Source: WHSW01 sp963828755
GTDB taxonomy: Bacteria > Actinomycetota > Thermoleophilia > Solirubrobacterales > 70-9
Assembly (NCBI GenBank): GCA_963828755.1
Contig: CAWHFY010000015.1
Coordinates: forward strand, 62,001 to 126,000
Length of the DNA: 64,000 nt
Reading direction: 5' to 3'
Shown here piece by piece: positions 37,875-47,397 of this stretch (positions within the stretch are counted from its first letter, which is position 1; each line of letters begins with the position of its first letter). The position numbers and the translations under genes are program-made. Under the pieces are notes generated by a model. That model had not been told where the DNA came from. It searched no databases and saw only the letters and a list, made by a program, of their open reading frames with translations.

Positions 37875-39058
37875 TCACTCGGCGACCAACCTGTACACCG
37901 GGCCCTCCAGCGACACCGCGTAGACGTGACCGTCGAGGTCCTCGCCGAACGAGCTCAGCTGCTCCACCCTCAGGCCGAGGTCGCGGTCGTCGGTCGCGGG
38001 CCGGTCGGGGACGGCGGGGAAGCTGTGCAGCTCGCCCTCGCAGAAGTCGCCGTACAGGTAGCGGCCGGCCAGCGAGGTCAGCTCCGCGTCGCGGACGACG
38101 TAGCCGCCGGTCACCGAGCAGCCTCGATCGCGCCCGTACTCGAAGACCGGCGGGGTCGCGTCCGGCGCCTGCTGGTCTTCGTTGAAGCGCTGGTCGCCCT
38201 CGAACGCGGACCAGCCGAAGTTGAGCTGCGGCCCGAGCTGGTCGCCGCGCACCGCGTCGATCTCCTCGAGCGTGTCCTGGCCGACGTCTCCGATCCAGAG
38301 GTCGCCCGGTGCGGCGGTCGAAGGAGTATCGCCACGGGTTGCGCAGCCCGAGCGCCGCGAGCTCGAACTCCCCGGGCCGGGCGGGATCGAGTCGCAGCAG
38401 CTTGCCGAGCGGCTGCTCCGGATCCTGCGCCGTGCGCTCCGGGTCGCCGGCGCCGCCGCCGTCGCCCATGCCGAGGTACAGGCGTCGCGTCCGGGCCGAA
38501 GAGCAGCAGGCCACCGTTGTGGTTGGAGGCGAAGTCGTCGATCTTCAGCAGCTCCTCGGCGCTCTCGGGGTCGGCCATGGCCGGGTCGCCGGCCGACCGC
38601 CGGTAAGCGACCGTCCGCGAGTCGCCCTCGGAGTCGGTGTAGTTGACGTAGAAGGCGCCCGAGTCGGCGTACTCGGGGTCGAAGGCGACCGAGAGCAGCC
38701 CCTGCTCGCCGCCGCAGGTGACCAGGTCGCCCAGGTCGAGGAAGACGCTCGGCTCGCCGCCGTCGATCGGGACCCGCTGGATCCGGCCGCACTGCTCGAC
38801 CACGTAGAGGTGGTCGGGGTCGCCGCTCGGCGGCTGGGTGACGTAGACCGGCTGGTCGAAGTCGCCGACTCGGTCGAGCGCGACGCCGCCCTCGCCGTCG
38901 CCGACCGCGCCGGAGCCGGCGCCCGGCTTCGCGGTCGCGGTCGTCGACGTCGTCGAGGCGGGCTGGTCGGCGACCGTGGTCACGTCGTCCTCCCCGCAGC
39001 CGGCGGCGAGCAGCGCCGCTGACGCCAGTCCCGCAACGATCGCCCGCCGTGCCCGCAC
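37875..39058 (-). CDS. PQQ-dependent sugar dehydrogenase-like lipoprotein, paralogue (frameshifted)
   Basis: About 394 residues. Lipobox LAAGC, a Thr/Ala-rich spacer, then the same propeller motifs as the neighbour: CGGEQGLLSVAFDPEY, SNHNGGLLLFGPDA, LGMGDGGGAGDPERTAQDP, LGLRNPWRYSFDRRTG and WIGDVGQDTLEEID. Two extra bases (near 38305 and 38485) break the frame. The GTG at 39058 lies 7 nt after TACCGT (leaderless). Probably a surface sugar or aldehyde oxidoreductase; PQQ synthesis genes are not in the window. Confidence 0.87.
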
Positions 39059-39091
39059 CGCCCGGACGGTAGCGAGTCGGGTCCGCGGGCC

Positions 39092-39779
39092 CTACTGGGT
39101 TTCGATCGTGACGTCGCCGTTGTCGTCGACGCCGGCGCGCGGGGGCTTGTCGCTGATCGTGACCACGAACTCGCCCTTCACCGGGCTGCCGTCCTCGCCG
39201 ACGGCTCGCGCCTTGCCGGTGAGCCCGGCGGCGAGCTCGTAATGGACCGTGTAGGTGCCGCCGACGACCGGGGTGACGCGCCAGACGAGGTCCTTGCTCT
39301 CGCCGGACTCGAGCGGGCCGAACGCGAAGGTGTCGGTCTGTGCCGCCGAGGCGCCGCCCGGGGGGGCGGAGTCCAGCTCGGCGATGTCCTCGCCGGGCTC
39401 GAGCTGCTTCGGGAAGCCGTTCTCGAGGATCCACACGGGTCGGTTGGGGTTGGAGAGCCCCGGCTGGTCGCTTGCGCACCGAGAACGATCCGCCGCCCTT
39501 CTCGTCGCCGGTGTAGATGGTCACCGCGAGGTTCGGCACCGTCTTGTTGCCGGTGTTCTCGATCTCGAGCTGCAGGTCGCGGGTCTGGGCGAGCCGCTGA
39601 TCGGTCGGGAACTTGGCCGACTGCACGGCGACCGGGAAGTCGCCCTCGGGCTCGTTCGCGTCCTGGCGCTGCTTGTCGCCACCGCACGCGGAGGCGACGA
39701 TCGCGAGCCCAGCGAGCGCTGCCGCGAGTGGGGCTCGGACCAGGGCACCTCGGAAAGCTGGCAGGCGGCGGTTGCTTAT
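39092..39779 (-). CDS. lipoprotein, unknown function (frameshifted, unusual start)
   Basis: About 229 residues. A signal ending AIVASAC (lipobox Cys) is followed by a beta-rich domain with FPVAVQSAKFPTDQRLAQTRDLQLEIENTGNKTVPNLAVTIY, resembling conserved extracytoplasmic Ig-like domains, and a C-terminal YTVHYELAAGLTGKARAV. One extra base near 39470 splits it. A strong GGAGGAG sits 6 nt before ATA 39779-39777; the only standard in-frame start nearby is TTG 39797. Divergent from the MlaE operon. Confidence 0.7.
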
Positions 39780-39806
39780 GGCGGTCTCCTCCCCCAAAGC
39801 GCGGGG

Positions 39807-39834
39807 AACATACCATCGCACGCGGTCCCGGCAA
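39807..39834 (-). promoter_or_regulatory. promoter of lipoprotein gene
   Basis: On the minus strand TTGCCG (39834-39829), a 16-nt spacer and TATGTT (39812-39807) fit a housekeeping promoter. The predicted start of transcription is close to TTG 39797. Confidence 0.45.
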
Positions 39835-39967
39835 TCCGCTTCGGCCCGCGGGAGCGTGGCGGGCGGCTCGCAGCGGCGCGCCGACGGTTGTGGGTGGCGG
39901 CCAACCACCCCATCGAATAATGTTGTTGCCCTGGCGGCGGGAGAGGTCCGGCTGCCGGAGGAGAACT

Positions 39968-40774
39968 ATGGTCAGATCAGTCGCTGACAGGGCATTCCTG
40001 CCCGCCAAGAGCCTGTTCGAGCAGGTCGGGAACATGATGATCCTGACCGGCAAAACGATCACGGCCACGGTCAGGCCGCCCTACCCCTACGGGGGCGAGT
40101 TCGTCGGCCAGTTTCTCTTCGTCCTGCAGCTTTCCTGGTTTCCGATGCTGATCAGCACCGTGGCCTTCGGCTTCGGCGCGCCGGGGTTGCAGGCGGCCAA
40201 CTTCCTGTCCCTGTTCGGCTCGCTCGATCGCCTCGGCGGCTTCTTCATCTTGGCCTCGGTGCGCGAGTTCGCCCCACTGGTGACCTCGGTCGTCGTCGCC
40301 GGGGTCGCCGGCACCGCGATCACCGCCGACCTCGGGGCGCGCAAGATCCGCGAGGAGCTCGACGCGCTGCAGGTGCTCGGCGTCGATCCGATCAAGAACC
40401 TCGTCGTGCCGCGCTTCTTGGCGTTGATGCTGATCACCGGGCTGCTCGACGTGTACGCGCTGCTCTTCGGGATCGCCGGCGGGCTGTTCGCCGAGATCGC
40501 CTACGGCCAGCCGCTCGGAGGGTTCTTCGCGACGCTCTTCAACAACGCCTCGGTCACCGACCTCTGGGGCTCGATCCTCAAGTGCACGATCTTCGGCGCG
40601 ATCATCGCCGTGGTCTGCTCCTACAAAGGGATGAATGCGTCCGGAGGCGCCGAGGGGGTGGGCCGTGCCGTCAACGAAGCGGTCGTCATCGCCTTCCTGG
40701 GGGTGTTCGCGTTCAACTACGTGTTCACCCAAACGCTGCTCGCGACCCATCCAGAGATTTCGGTGATCAAGTGA
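39968..40774 (+). CDS. MlaE/YrbE family lipid ABC permease (first)
   Basis: Encodes 268 residues and about five membrane helices. It has the MlaE motif VREFAPLVTSVVVAGVAGTAITADLGARKIREELDALQVLGVDPIKNLVVPR, the coupling-helix region that contacts the ATPase. GGAGGAG precedes the ATG. With the next permease it resembles the YrbEA/YrbEB pairs of actinobacterial Mce lipid importers. Its 3' junction holds an inverted heptamer array. Confidence 0.92.
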   Translation: MVRSVADRAFLPAKSLFEQVGNMMILTGKTITATVRPPYPYGGEFVGQFLFVLQLSWFPMLISTVAFGFGAPGLQAANFLSLFGSLDRLGGFFILASVREFAPLVTSVVVAGVAGTAITADLGARKIREELDALQVLGVDPIKNLVVPRFLALMLITGLLDVYALLFGIAGGLFAEIAYGQPLGGFFATLFNNASVTDLWGSILKCTIFGAIIAVVCSYKGMNASGGAEGVGRAVNEAVVIAFLGVFAFNYVFTQTLLATHPEISVIK

Positions 40775-40778
40775 TGCG

Positions 40779-40826
40779 TCGCTCGCCGTCGCGAGAGGCG
40801 ACGCGTGAGCGCGAGCGGCGAGCGCC
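40779..40826. repeat. inverted heptamer array between the two permease genes
   Basis: GAGCGAC/GACGGC-type units on the minus strand face GAGAGGC, GAGCGGC and GAGCGCC units on the plus strand, giving a hairpin around the second permease start. Confidence 0.45.
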
Positions 40827-41623
40827 TGATGGGCTGGCTCGCCGTACCTCGCGACTGGCTGGGGAGCCTCGGCGACATCGCCAGGTTCAGCGGCAAGGTC
40901 ATGGGGATCGTCTACTCGGGCCGCGTCATGCGGTTCTTCGGCGAGGCGCTGCGGCAGGCCGGGATCTTGATCTTGGGTTCGACGATCGTGATCTGGGGGC
41001 TGGTCTTCATCCTCGGCCTGCAGTGCGGGATCGAGGGCGCCTACTTCAACCGCTCGGTCGGCGCTCCCGCCTACGCCGGGGTGTTCGCCGCCTGGTGTGA
41101 CCTGCGCGAGGTGATCCCCTACGGCTTCGGCTACATGATGGCCGCCAAGGTCGGCACCGGGATCGTCGCCGAGCTCGGCGCGATGCGGATCTCAGACGAG
41201 GTCGACGCGCTCGAGGTGATGGGGATCAACCCGATGATCTTCCTCTGCGGGACCCGCCTGCTCGGCGCCTGGATCACCCTGCCGTTCATGTACCTGGCGG
41301 CGATCGGGGTCGGCTACCTGGCCTCCTACCTGGCGGTGGTCGAGCAGGTCGGCGAGGTCTCCTCGGGCGGCTATTTCCTGGTCTTCTGGATGTTCCAGAA
41401 CCCGCCCGACCTCTTATTCAGCCTGATCAAGGCGATGTTCATGGCGACCGCGATCGTGCTCGTCGGCTGCTACTACGGTTACACCGCCTCGGGCGGACCG
41501 GTCGGCGTCGGCACCGCGACGGCGAAGTCGATGGTCTTGAACATCGTCTTGGTGCACATCATCGGGATGATGGGGACCCTGGTCTTCTGGGGCGCGAACC
41601 CGAGGGCGCCGATCGGCGGCTGA
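40805..41623 (+). CDS. MlaE/YrbE family lipid ABC permease (second)
   Basis: Encodes 272 residues. Motif YMMAAKVGTGIVAELGAMRISDEVDALEVMGINPMIFLCGTRLLGAW matches the MlaE family; five or so helices follow. It differs enough from the first permease to suggest a heterodimer. The GTG at 40805 is given; ATG 40829 is possible. It is followed by the ATPase gene. Confidence 0.92.
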   Translation: MSASGERLMGWLAVPRDWLGSLGDIARFSGKVMGIVYSGRVMRFFGEALRQAGILILGSTIVIWGLVFILGLQCGIEGAYFNRSVGAPAYAGVFAAWCDLREVIPYGFGYMMAAKVGTGIVAELGAMRISDEVDALEVMGINPMIFLCGTRLLGAWITLPFMYLAAIGVGYLASYLAVVEQVGEVSSGGYFLVFWMFQNPPDLLFSLIKAMFMATAIVLVGCYYGYTASGGPVGVGTATAKSMVLNIVLVHIIGMMGTLVFWGANPRAPIGG

Positions 41624-41640
41624 GGAGAGAGGAAGGACCG

Positions 41641-42663
41641 ATGGCCGACGAACAGCGTTAGACGGACGATCCGGGTACCGACGAGATGGTCGCCGAGGAG
41701 CAGCCCGAGGACGAGCAGCTGACCACCCAGGAGGACGAGCATGAGCGCTTCGCCGAGCAGGCCGGCGGCTCCGAGGCGGGCGTCGAGGATTACGAGGAGC
41801 CCGCTCCCGAGCTCGGCAACCTGAACAAGGACTACACGATCCCCGGCGTCGACCCGTCCGAGTCGAACCCGTACCGCTGGCACACCGGCGAGAAGCGCGA
41901 CCACGGCGGCGAGGACGCGATCGAGATCATCGACGTGGTCAAGCAGTTCGGCCGCACGCGGATCCTCAACGGGCTCAACCTCGGCCTCCCGGACGACCAG
42001 ATCTCGATGGTGCTCGGTCCTTCCGGCACCGGCAAGTCCGTGCTGATCAAGCACATCGTCGGCCTGCTCTACCCGGACTCGGGCGATGTGCTCGTGCACG
42101 GCGAGTCGGTCCCCAGCATGTCCGACGACGAGCTGTTCGAGATGCGCAAGAAGTTCGGCCTGCTGTTCCAGGACGGGGCGCTGTTCGGCTCGATGAACAT
42201 CTTCGACAACGTCGCCTTCCCGCTGCGCCAGCACACCGACAAGTCGGAGGACGAGATCGGGGAGATCGTCAACCGGCGGCTCGGCGAGGTCGGCCTCTCG
42301 GAGGCGACCGAGAAGATGCCCAACGAGCTCTCGGGCGGGATGCGCAAGCGCGCCGGCTTCGCCCGGGCGCTGGTGCTCGACCCGGCGATCGTCATGTTCG
42401 ACGAGCCCGACTCCGGCCTCGACCCGGTCCGCACCGCGCTGCTGTGCGAGCTGATCCGCGAGGTCCACGAGGAGAACGGCGGCTGCTACATGGTGATCAG
42501 CCACGACCTCGGCACCGCGCGCCGGATCGCCGACTTCATCGCCGTGCTCTGGAAGGGCAAGATCGTCGAGTCCGGCCCCTCGGAGGAGCTGTTCAACTCC
42601 GACAACGAGTTCGTCAACCAGTTCCTCAACGCGGAGACGCAGGGCCCGCTCGCGATGGATTGA
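41641..42663 (+). CDS. MlaF/MkL-like ABC ATPase with acidic N-terminal extension (in-frame TAG)
   Basis: From ATG 41686 it encodes 325 residues. An acidic ~80-residue extension precedes an ABC ATPase: VLGPSGTGKSVLIKHIVGLL (Walker A), LFQDGALFGSMNIFDNVAFPLRQH, signature LSGGMRKRAGFARAL and Walker B AIVMFDEPDSGLDP, as in MlaF/MkL lipid importers. A GAGGAAGGA ribosome binding site serves ATG 41641, which is in frame but meets TAG after six codons (41659-41661). Either that base is an error, a six-codon leader is translated, or initiation is at 41686 without a ribosome binding site. Confidence 0.88.
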
Positions 42664-42778
42664 GCGGCCTGGTCGGCGTATGGTCGCTTGCGTCGAAGCA
42701 ACGAGCCACTGCTACAACGAGCACCGAACGCCTCGGACCGGCGTGGCCGGGCGCACTCGCTCCCTAGTCTTGATCGAC

Positions 42779-45463
42779 GTGCGGGACCTCTTCGCACGGC
42801 TCGCGGCATGGTGCGTTGAGCAGCCGATTCCGGTCGTCGTCGCGGTGGTGCTCGTCGCGCTGCTCGGCGCGGTCGCGGCGCTGCGGCTCGAGCCCGACGC
42901 CGGCACCGACCAGCTCGTCGACAGCGGCTCAGCCGCCGACCGAGCGACCCAGGACTTCGAGCGCAAGTTCGGCGACGACGCTGTGGTCGTCCTCGTCAAG
43001 GGCGATCTCGACCAGCTCGTGCTCACCTCCGACCTCGGCAAGCTGCTGTCGCTCGAGGGCTGCCTCTCGGGCAACGTCGAGGGCGGCAAGGTGTTCACCG
43101 ACCAGCCGGCCCCGGCCCCGTGTGCGGCGCTCGCCGCGAGCCAGCCGGCCCAGGCGGTGCTCGGCGGCGCGACCTTCCTCAACCAGTCCGCGATCCAGGC
43201 GACCAACGTTCTCCAGGGCCAGTCGAAGGCCGCGGTCAAGCAGGCGCGCGCGGCCGCCACGGCGGCGCTCGAGCGCGCCCGCCGCCAGGGCCTCAGCACC
43301 GAGCAGCAGCAAGCCGCCGCGAATGCGGCCGCCCAAGAGGTCCTGACCCAGTTCCGGCAGCGGCTACTGCAGCTCTCGGTGCAGTACGGCCAGACCGGGC
43401 TGCCGCGCCTCGACGACCCGACCTTCGTCAGCGCGGTCGTCTTCGACCCGGCGCGGCCGGGCGAGCCAAAGCCGCGCTTCTCGATCTTCTGGCCGAGCTC
43501 CGACGCCGCGCAGATCCTGATCCGGCTCAAGCCGGACCTGAGCGAGTCGGAGCGCAGCGAGGCGATCGGGCAGATCCGCGACGCGGTCGGCGACGACGCC
43601 TTCAAGATCCGCGGCGCCGAGTACGTGGTGAGCGGCGCCCCGGTCGTCGTCGACGGGCTCGCCGACAAGCTCTCCAGCTCGATTCTGACCCTGCTCGCGG
43701 CGGCGCTGGTGGTCATGCTGATCACCCTCGCACTGATTCAGCGCCCGCCCGCGCGGCTGTTGCCGCTCGCGGTGGCGCTCGTCGCGGCGGCGATCACCTT
43801 CGGCCTGCTGGCGGCGTTCGGCGGCTCCCTGACGATGGCCTCGATCGCGGTCCTGCCGATCCTGATCGGGCTCGCGGTCGACTACGCGATCCAGTTCCAG
43901 GCCCGCTTCAACGAGGCACGCGAGCAGGGCTCATCGCCCGCCCGCGCCGCGGTCGAGGCGGCCGCCCGCGGCGGGCCGGTGATCGCGACCGCGGCGTTCG
44001 CGACCACGGCCGGCTTCCTCGTCCTGCTGCTGTCGCCGATCCCGATGATCCGCGGCTTCGGCCTGCTGCTGGTGGTCGGGGTGGTGGTATCACTGGCGGT
44101 CGCGCTGACGGCCGGCCTGGCGGTGCTGTCGCTGACGCCCAGGGATCGAGGCCGCTCGCCGCTCGCCGCTCGCCGCTCGAGGTCCGCGCGGGAGCCGGGG
44201 AGGCTGGCGAAGATCGGCGAGGCGAGAGCGGCCGTCGCGGGTCGGATCCGTGCGCTCGGGCGCCGGGCGCTCGCGGTCTCGGTCGCCTTCCCCGGCCGGG
44301 TGCTCGCGATCGGGCTCGTGATCGCCATCGCCGGGTGGGCGGTCGGCACCAAGGCGGAGGTGATCTCCGACCTGCGCGAGCTCGTCCCGAGCGACCTGCC
44401 CGAGCTGCGCAACGTCGACGAGCTCCAGAACGCGACCGGCGTCTCGGGCGAGGTGGAGGTCGCGGTCCGCGCCGACGACCTCGACGATCCCGCGGTGGTC
44501 GGCTGGATGCGCGGGTTCAAGCAGCGGGTGCTCGACGATGCGGGCTACGCCGACGACTCGACCCCGTGCGTCGATCAGGAGACGAGCCTGTGCCCGTACG
44601 TCGCGCTCCCCGACCTCTTCGGCACCGAGACCCCCGACAGCCGCGAGCGAGTCCAGGGCGTCCTCAGCCTGTTGCCGCAGTACTTCCTCGCCGCCTTCGT
44701 CAACCGCGACGGCCCCGACTCCACGGCCGGCACCGCGGTGATCCCGTTCGGGATCAAGGTGATGCCGTTCGACGAGCAGAAGGAGCTGATCGACTCGATC
44801 CGCGCCCAGATCGACCCGCCGGGGACCGACAACGACCCGCCGCCCGGGGTCACGGCCGAGGTCGTCGGGCTGCCGGTGCTCGCGGCCGACGCGAACTCGG
44901 CCCTGTCGTCGAACCGCTACCTGCTGACGCTCGCGGGGCTCGCCGCCGTCGCGCTCGCCCTGCTCGCCGTCTATCGCTCGCTGCGACGGGCGCTGATCCC
45001 GCTGATCCCGATCGTGCTCGCGACCGGGTGGGCGGCGCTCGGACTGGCGATCGCCGGGGTGGCACTGAACCCGATGTCGGCGACGCTCGGGGCGCTGGTG
45101 ATCGCGATCGCGACCGAGTTCAGCGTCCTGCTCGCGGCCCGCTACGAGGAGGAGCGAACGCCGGGCGTCGCGATCGGCGAGGCGCTGCGGCGCGCCTACT
45201 CGCGAACCGGGATGGCGGTGCTCGCATCCGGGGTGACCGCGATCGCCGGCTTCGCGGTGCTCGCGGCTACCGACATCCGGATGCTGCGCGACTTCGGCCT
45301 CGTCACGGTGCTCGACCTCGGGGTGGCGCTGCTCGGTGTGCTCGTCCTGCTGCCGGCGGCGCTGGTCTGGGCCGAGACCCGGCTCGCGCCGCGCGAGGCG
45401 TCGTCGCCGGCGTCCCGGCCGCTCGCGCGCGGCCGCGCCCTGCTGCGAGGCGGCAGGTCATAG
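42779..45463 (+). CDS. MMPL/RND lipid exporter, HpnN-like
   Basis: Encodes 894 residues in two repeats, each with one helix, a large extracytoplasmic domain and a bundle of five or six helices (TLALIQRPPARLLPLAVALVAAAITFGLL..., IAVLPILIGLAVDYAIQFQARF; then ALVIAIATEFSVLLAARYEEE). The Asp/Tyr motif in GLAVDYAIQ is typical of proton-driven MMPL transporters. A heptamer array at 44151-44178 encodes part of the central linker. The GTG at 42779 lies 8 nt after TAGTCT; TTG 42770 overlaps that box. It likely exports a lipid or hopanoid in concert with the MlaE/F genes upstream. Confidence 0.88.
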   Translation: MRDLFARLAAWCVEQPIPVVVAVVLVALLGAVAALRLEPDAGTDQLVDSGSAADRATQDFERKFGDDAVVVLVKGDLDQLVLTSDLGKLLSLEGCLSGNVEGGKVFTDQPAPAPCAALAASQPAQAVLGGATFLNQSAIQATNVLQGQSKAAVKQARAAATAALERARRQGLSTEQQQAAANAAAQEVLTQFRQRLLQLSVQYGQTGLPRLDDPTFVSAVVFDPARPGEPKPRFSIFWPSSDAAQILIRLKPDLSESERSEAIGQIRDAVGDDAFKIRGAEYVVSGAPVVVDGLADKLSSSILTLLAAALVVMLITLALIQRPPARLLPLAVALVAAAITFGLLAAFGGSLTMASIAVLPILIGLAVDYAIQFQARFNEAREQGSSPARAAVEAAARGGPVIATAAFATTAGFLVLLLSPIPMIRGFGLLLVVGVVVSLAVALTAGLAVLSLTPRDRGRSPLAARRSRSAREPGRLAKIGEARAAVAGRIRALGRRALAVSVAFPGRVLAIGLVIAIAGWAVGTKAEVISDLRELVPSDLPELRNVDELQNATGVSGEVEVAVRADDLDDPAVVGWMRGFKQRVLDDAGYADDSTPCVDQETSLCPYVALPDLFGTETPDSRERVQGVLSLLPQYFLAAFVNRDGPDSTAGTAVIPFGIKVMPFDEQKELIDSIRAQIDPPGTDNDPPPGVTAEVVGLPVLAADANSALSSNRYLLTLAGLAAVALALLAVYRSLRRALIPLIPIVLATGWAALGLAIAGVALNPMSATLGALVIAIATEFSVLLAARYEEERTPGVAIGEALRRAYSRTGMAVLASGVTAIAGFAVLAATDIRMLRDFGLVTVLDLGVALLGVLVLLPAALVWAETRLAPREASSPASRPLARGRALLRGGRS
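44151..44178 (-). repeat. four perfect GAGCGGC heptamers in transporter linker
   Basis: GCCGCTC (complement GAGCGGC) is repeated four times without mismatch. It encodes RSPLAARRS in the linker between the two halves of the RND transporter. The same unit builds the array at 6151-6206. Confidence 0.65.
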
Positions 45464-45479
45464 GGTCGTACGCGATCCC

Positions 45480-46188
45480 GTGGCGAGCGATCCCAAAGAG
45501 CACTCAGCAGGCCAAGAAGCCCGGCAGCCGGTACTCGCTGTGGGTCGGGGTCGCGTTCCTGATTCTGATCGTGGTCGCGACCGTGAACACGCTGAAGACC
45601 CGCGACGACGGGATCCTCGGTGCGACGGCCACCGAGGCCGGCGAGTCGATGCCTGAGTTCGCGCTACCCGAGCTACTCGGCAGCAACGAAGGCGACGCCA
45701 ACATCTACCAGGACGACTGCCGAACCGGAGCCAACCCCTGCCCGGACGACGACCGCCGGACGCCGGCCTGCGAGGTCGACCTGCCGGAGGTGATCCGGGT
45801 CTGCGACCTGTTCGACAAGCCGCTGGTGATCTCGTTCTGGTTCACCCGCGGCGCCGACTGCCTGCCCACCCAGGATCTGATCGACGAGGTCTCGCGCCGG
45901 TACGCCGGGCGGGTCAACTTCCTCTCGGTCAACGTCCACGACGACCACGACGATGCCGCGGAGATCGCCCGCGAGCACGACTGGCGGATCCCGGTCGGCT
46001 GGGACGCCGACGGCGCTGTGTCGAACCTCTACCGGGTCGGCGGCTGTCCGACGGTCGCCTTCGGCTACCCAGGCGGCCTGCTGCGCGAGGCCGTGATCGG
46101 AAGCGAGGCGCTCTCCGAGGAGAAGCTGACCGCCGACCTCGACTCGCTGCTGCGCGAGTCCGAGCGGCGCGCGGAGCTGTCGCGATGA
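45480..46188 (+). CDS. membrane-anchored thioredoxin-like (TlpA/AhpC-type) protein (frameshifted)
   Basis: About 235 residues. GTG 45480 begins MASDPKSTQQAKKPGSRYSLW if one base is removed from the CCC/AAA run at 45492-45497; the downstream frame alone has no start codon. One membrane helix (VGVAFLILIVVATVNTL) precedes a thioredoxin fold: KPLVISFWFTRGADCLPTQDLIDEV, VNFLSVNVHDD, YRVGGCPTVAFGYPGG. Only one Cys is at the active-site helix (DCLPT), so it is not a standard CxxC oxidoreductase; a partner Cys lies at GGCPT. ATGA overlap with the next gene. Confidence 0.8.
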
Positions 46189-46833
46189 GCGAGCCCGCCG
46201 AGGCCGAGCCGCAACGCGGCTGGATGGCCGCTGAGCTCGCGCGAGGAGTTCCCCGGCCTCGCGCTGCTCGAGCTCACGGTCGAGCGCGGCTCGGGGCGCT
46301 CCGGGCGCGAGGTCAAGGAGCGCCTGCGGGTGCTCTCGGACCGCTTCGCCGGCGCCCAGGCGGTCAACCTTCGCCAGCAGCCGATCCCGTGGGCCTATCG
46401 GGTCTTCTATCGCCACATCGGGCTCGACCCGGACGAGCAGCTGACCCAGGTCGAGGAGCTTGCTCTGGAGCGGATGAAGCAGGGCGCCTTTCGCAGCGAC
46501 AACCTGCTCGACGACGCGCTCACGATTGCGACCATCGAGTCCGGGGTCGCGATGCGCGCCTTCGACGCCGATCGGGTCACCGGGCCGCTCGGGATCCGGC
46601 TCAGCGCGCCAGGCGAGGAGTTGGAGGGCCGTCCCGGCGAGCTCCCGGAGGGCACCCTGGTGATCGCCGACGCCGAGCGCCCGCTGGCGCTGCTGTTCGG
46701 CGCCCTGGCGGCCGGCCGGGGGGTGACCTCGAAGACGAAGCGCACGACCCTGGTCGCGATCGGGGTCAGCGGCGTGCCGGCGATCGCGGTCGAGGAGGCG
46801 CTCTGGCTGGCCGCCGGGGTCATGCGCGGGTAG
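46185..46833 (+). CDS. B3/B4 tRNA-synthetase-like domain protein (frameshifted)
   Basis: About 215 residues of the COG3382 family (the B3/B4 domain of Phe-tRNA synthetase beta as a free protein). NLRQQPIPWAYRVFYRHIGLDPDE and EELALERMKQGAFRSDNLLDDALTIATIESGVAMRAFDADRV match the family; some members act as editing-like factors. An extra base near 46244 separates the first 19 codons from the rest. A TAGAAT -10 box for the next gene lies at its end. Confidence 0.75.
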
Positions 46834-46868
46834 AATCGGCGCCGTAGGCGACGGGCGGAAGGAGAGCC

Positions 46869-47390
46869 TTGCCCGAACTGCTCGAGCACCTCGATCCCAT
46901 CACCCCGCTGCCGGGGATCGCAGCGCCGACCGAGGACGCCAAGCGCCGCGCCCGAGACGACCTTCGCCGCCAGATCGCGCGGCTCGAGCGCGAGCTCGGC
47001 GAGCTGTTCGCGTCCGCCTTCCCGCGCCGCGATATCGATTGGGGGATCGGCGCCGTCGGCGGCCCGCGGGTCCTGACGACCGGCGAGCTCGAGCGGATCC
47101 GAGATGCACTGTCGCTGCGGTTGCGCGACGCGCGGGCCGAGCTCGGCCGACGCGCCGACGTCGAGGAGGCGAACCGGGGCCTGCTCGAGCGAATGATCGC
47201 CGCGCCCGATCGGCACCGCTGGGTGATCGTCTCCAACCAGGACATCGGCGAGCCCGGTTGCCGGCATTGGCACGCGCGCCCGCGCTGGGGGCTGCTCGGA
47301 ATGCTGATGGGCTGGTGGCGAATCCGGCTCTCCTCCGGTTGTCCCTTAGCGAAGGGGCTGCGGCCCCCGGCGCCGAGCGGCGCGCGCTGA
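46869..47390 (+). CDS. conserved hypothetical protein
   Basis: Encodes 173 residues from TTG 46869 with AAGGAGAG upstream. Charged helices come first (RARDDLRRQIARLERELGELFASAFPRRDI), then a conserved-looking C-terminus: RWVIVSNQDIGEPGCRHWHARPRWGLLGMLMGWWRIRLSSGCPL, with two Cys and two His that could bind a metal. The TAGAAT box just after the previous gene gives it its own promoter. Function unknown. Confidence 0.7.
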   Translation: MPELLEHLDPITPLPGIAAPTEDAKRRARDDLRRQIARLERELGELFASAFPRRDIDWGIGAVGGPRVLTTGELERIRDALSLRLRDARAELGRRADVEEANRGLLERMIAAPDRHRWVIVSNQDIGEPGCRHWHARPRWGLLGMLMGWWRIRLSSGCPLAKGLRPPAPSGAR

Positions 47391-47397
47391 GCATCTA

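Noticed and set aside
41641..41661. Treating MADEQR as a firm leader-peptide gene
   Set aside because: Equally explained by a single base error; reported as a finding instead.
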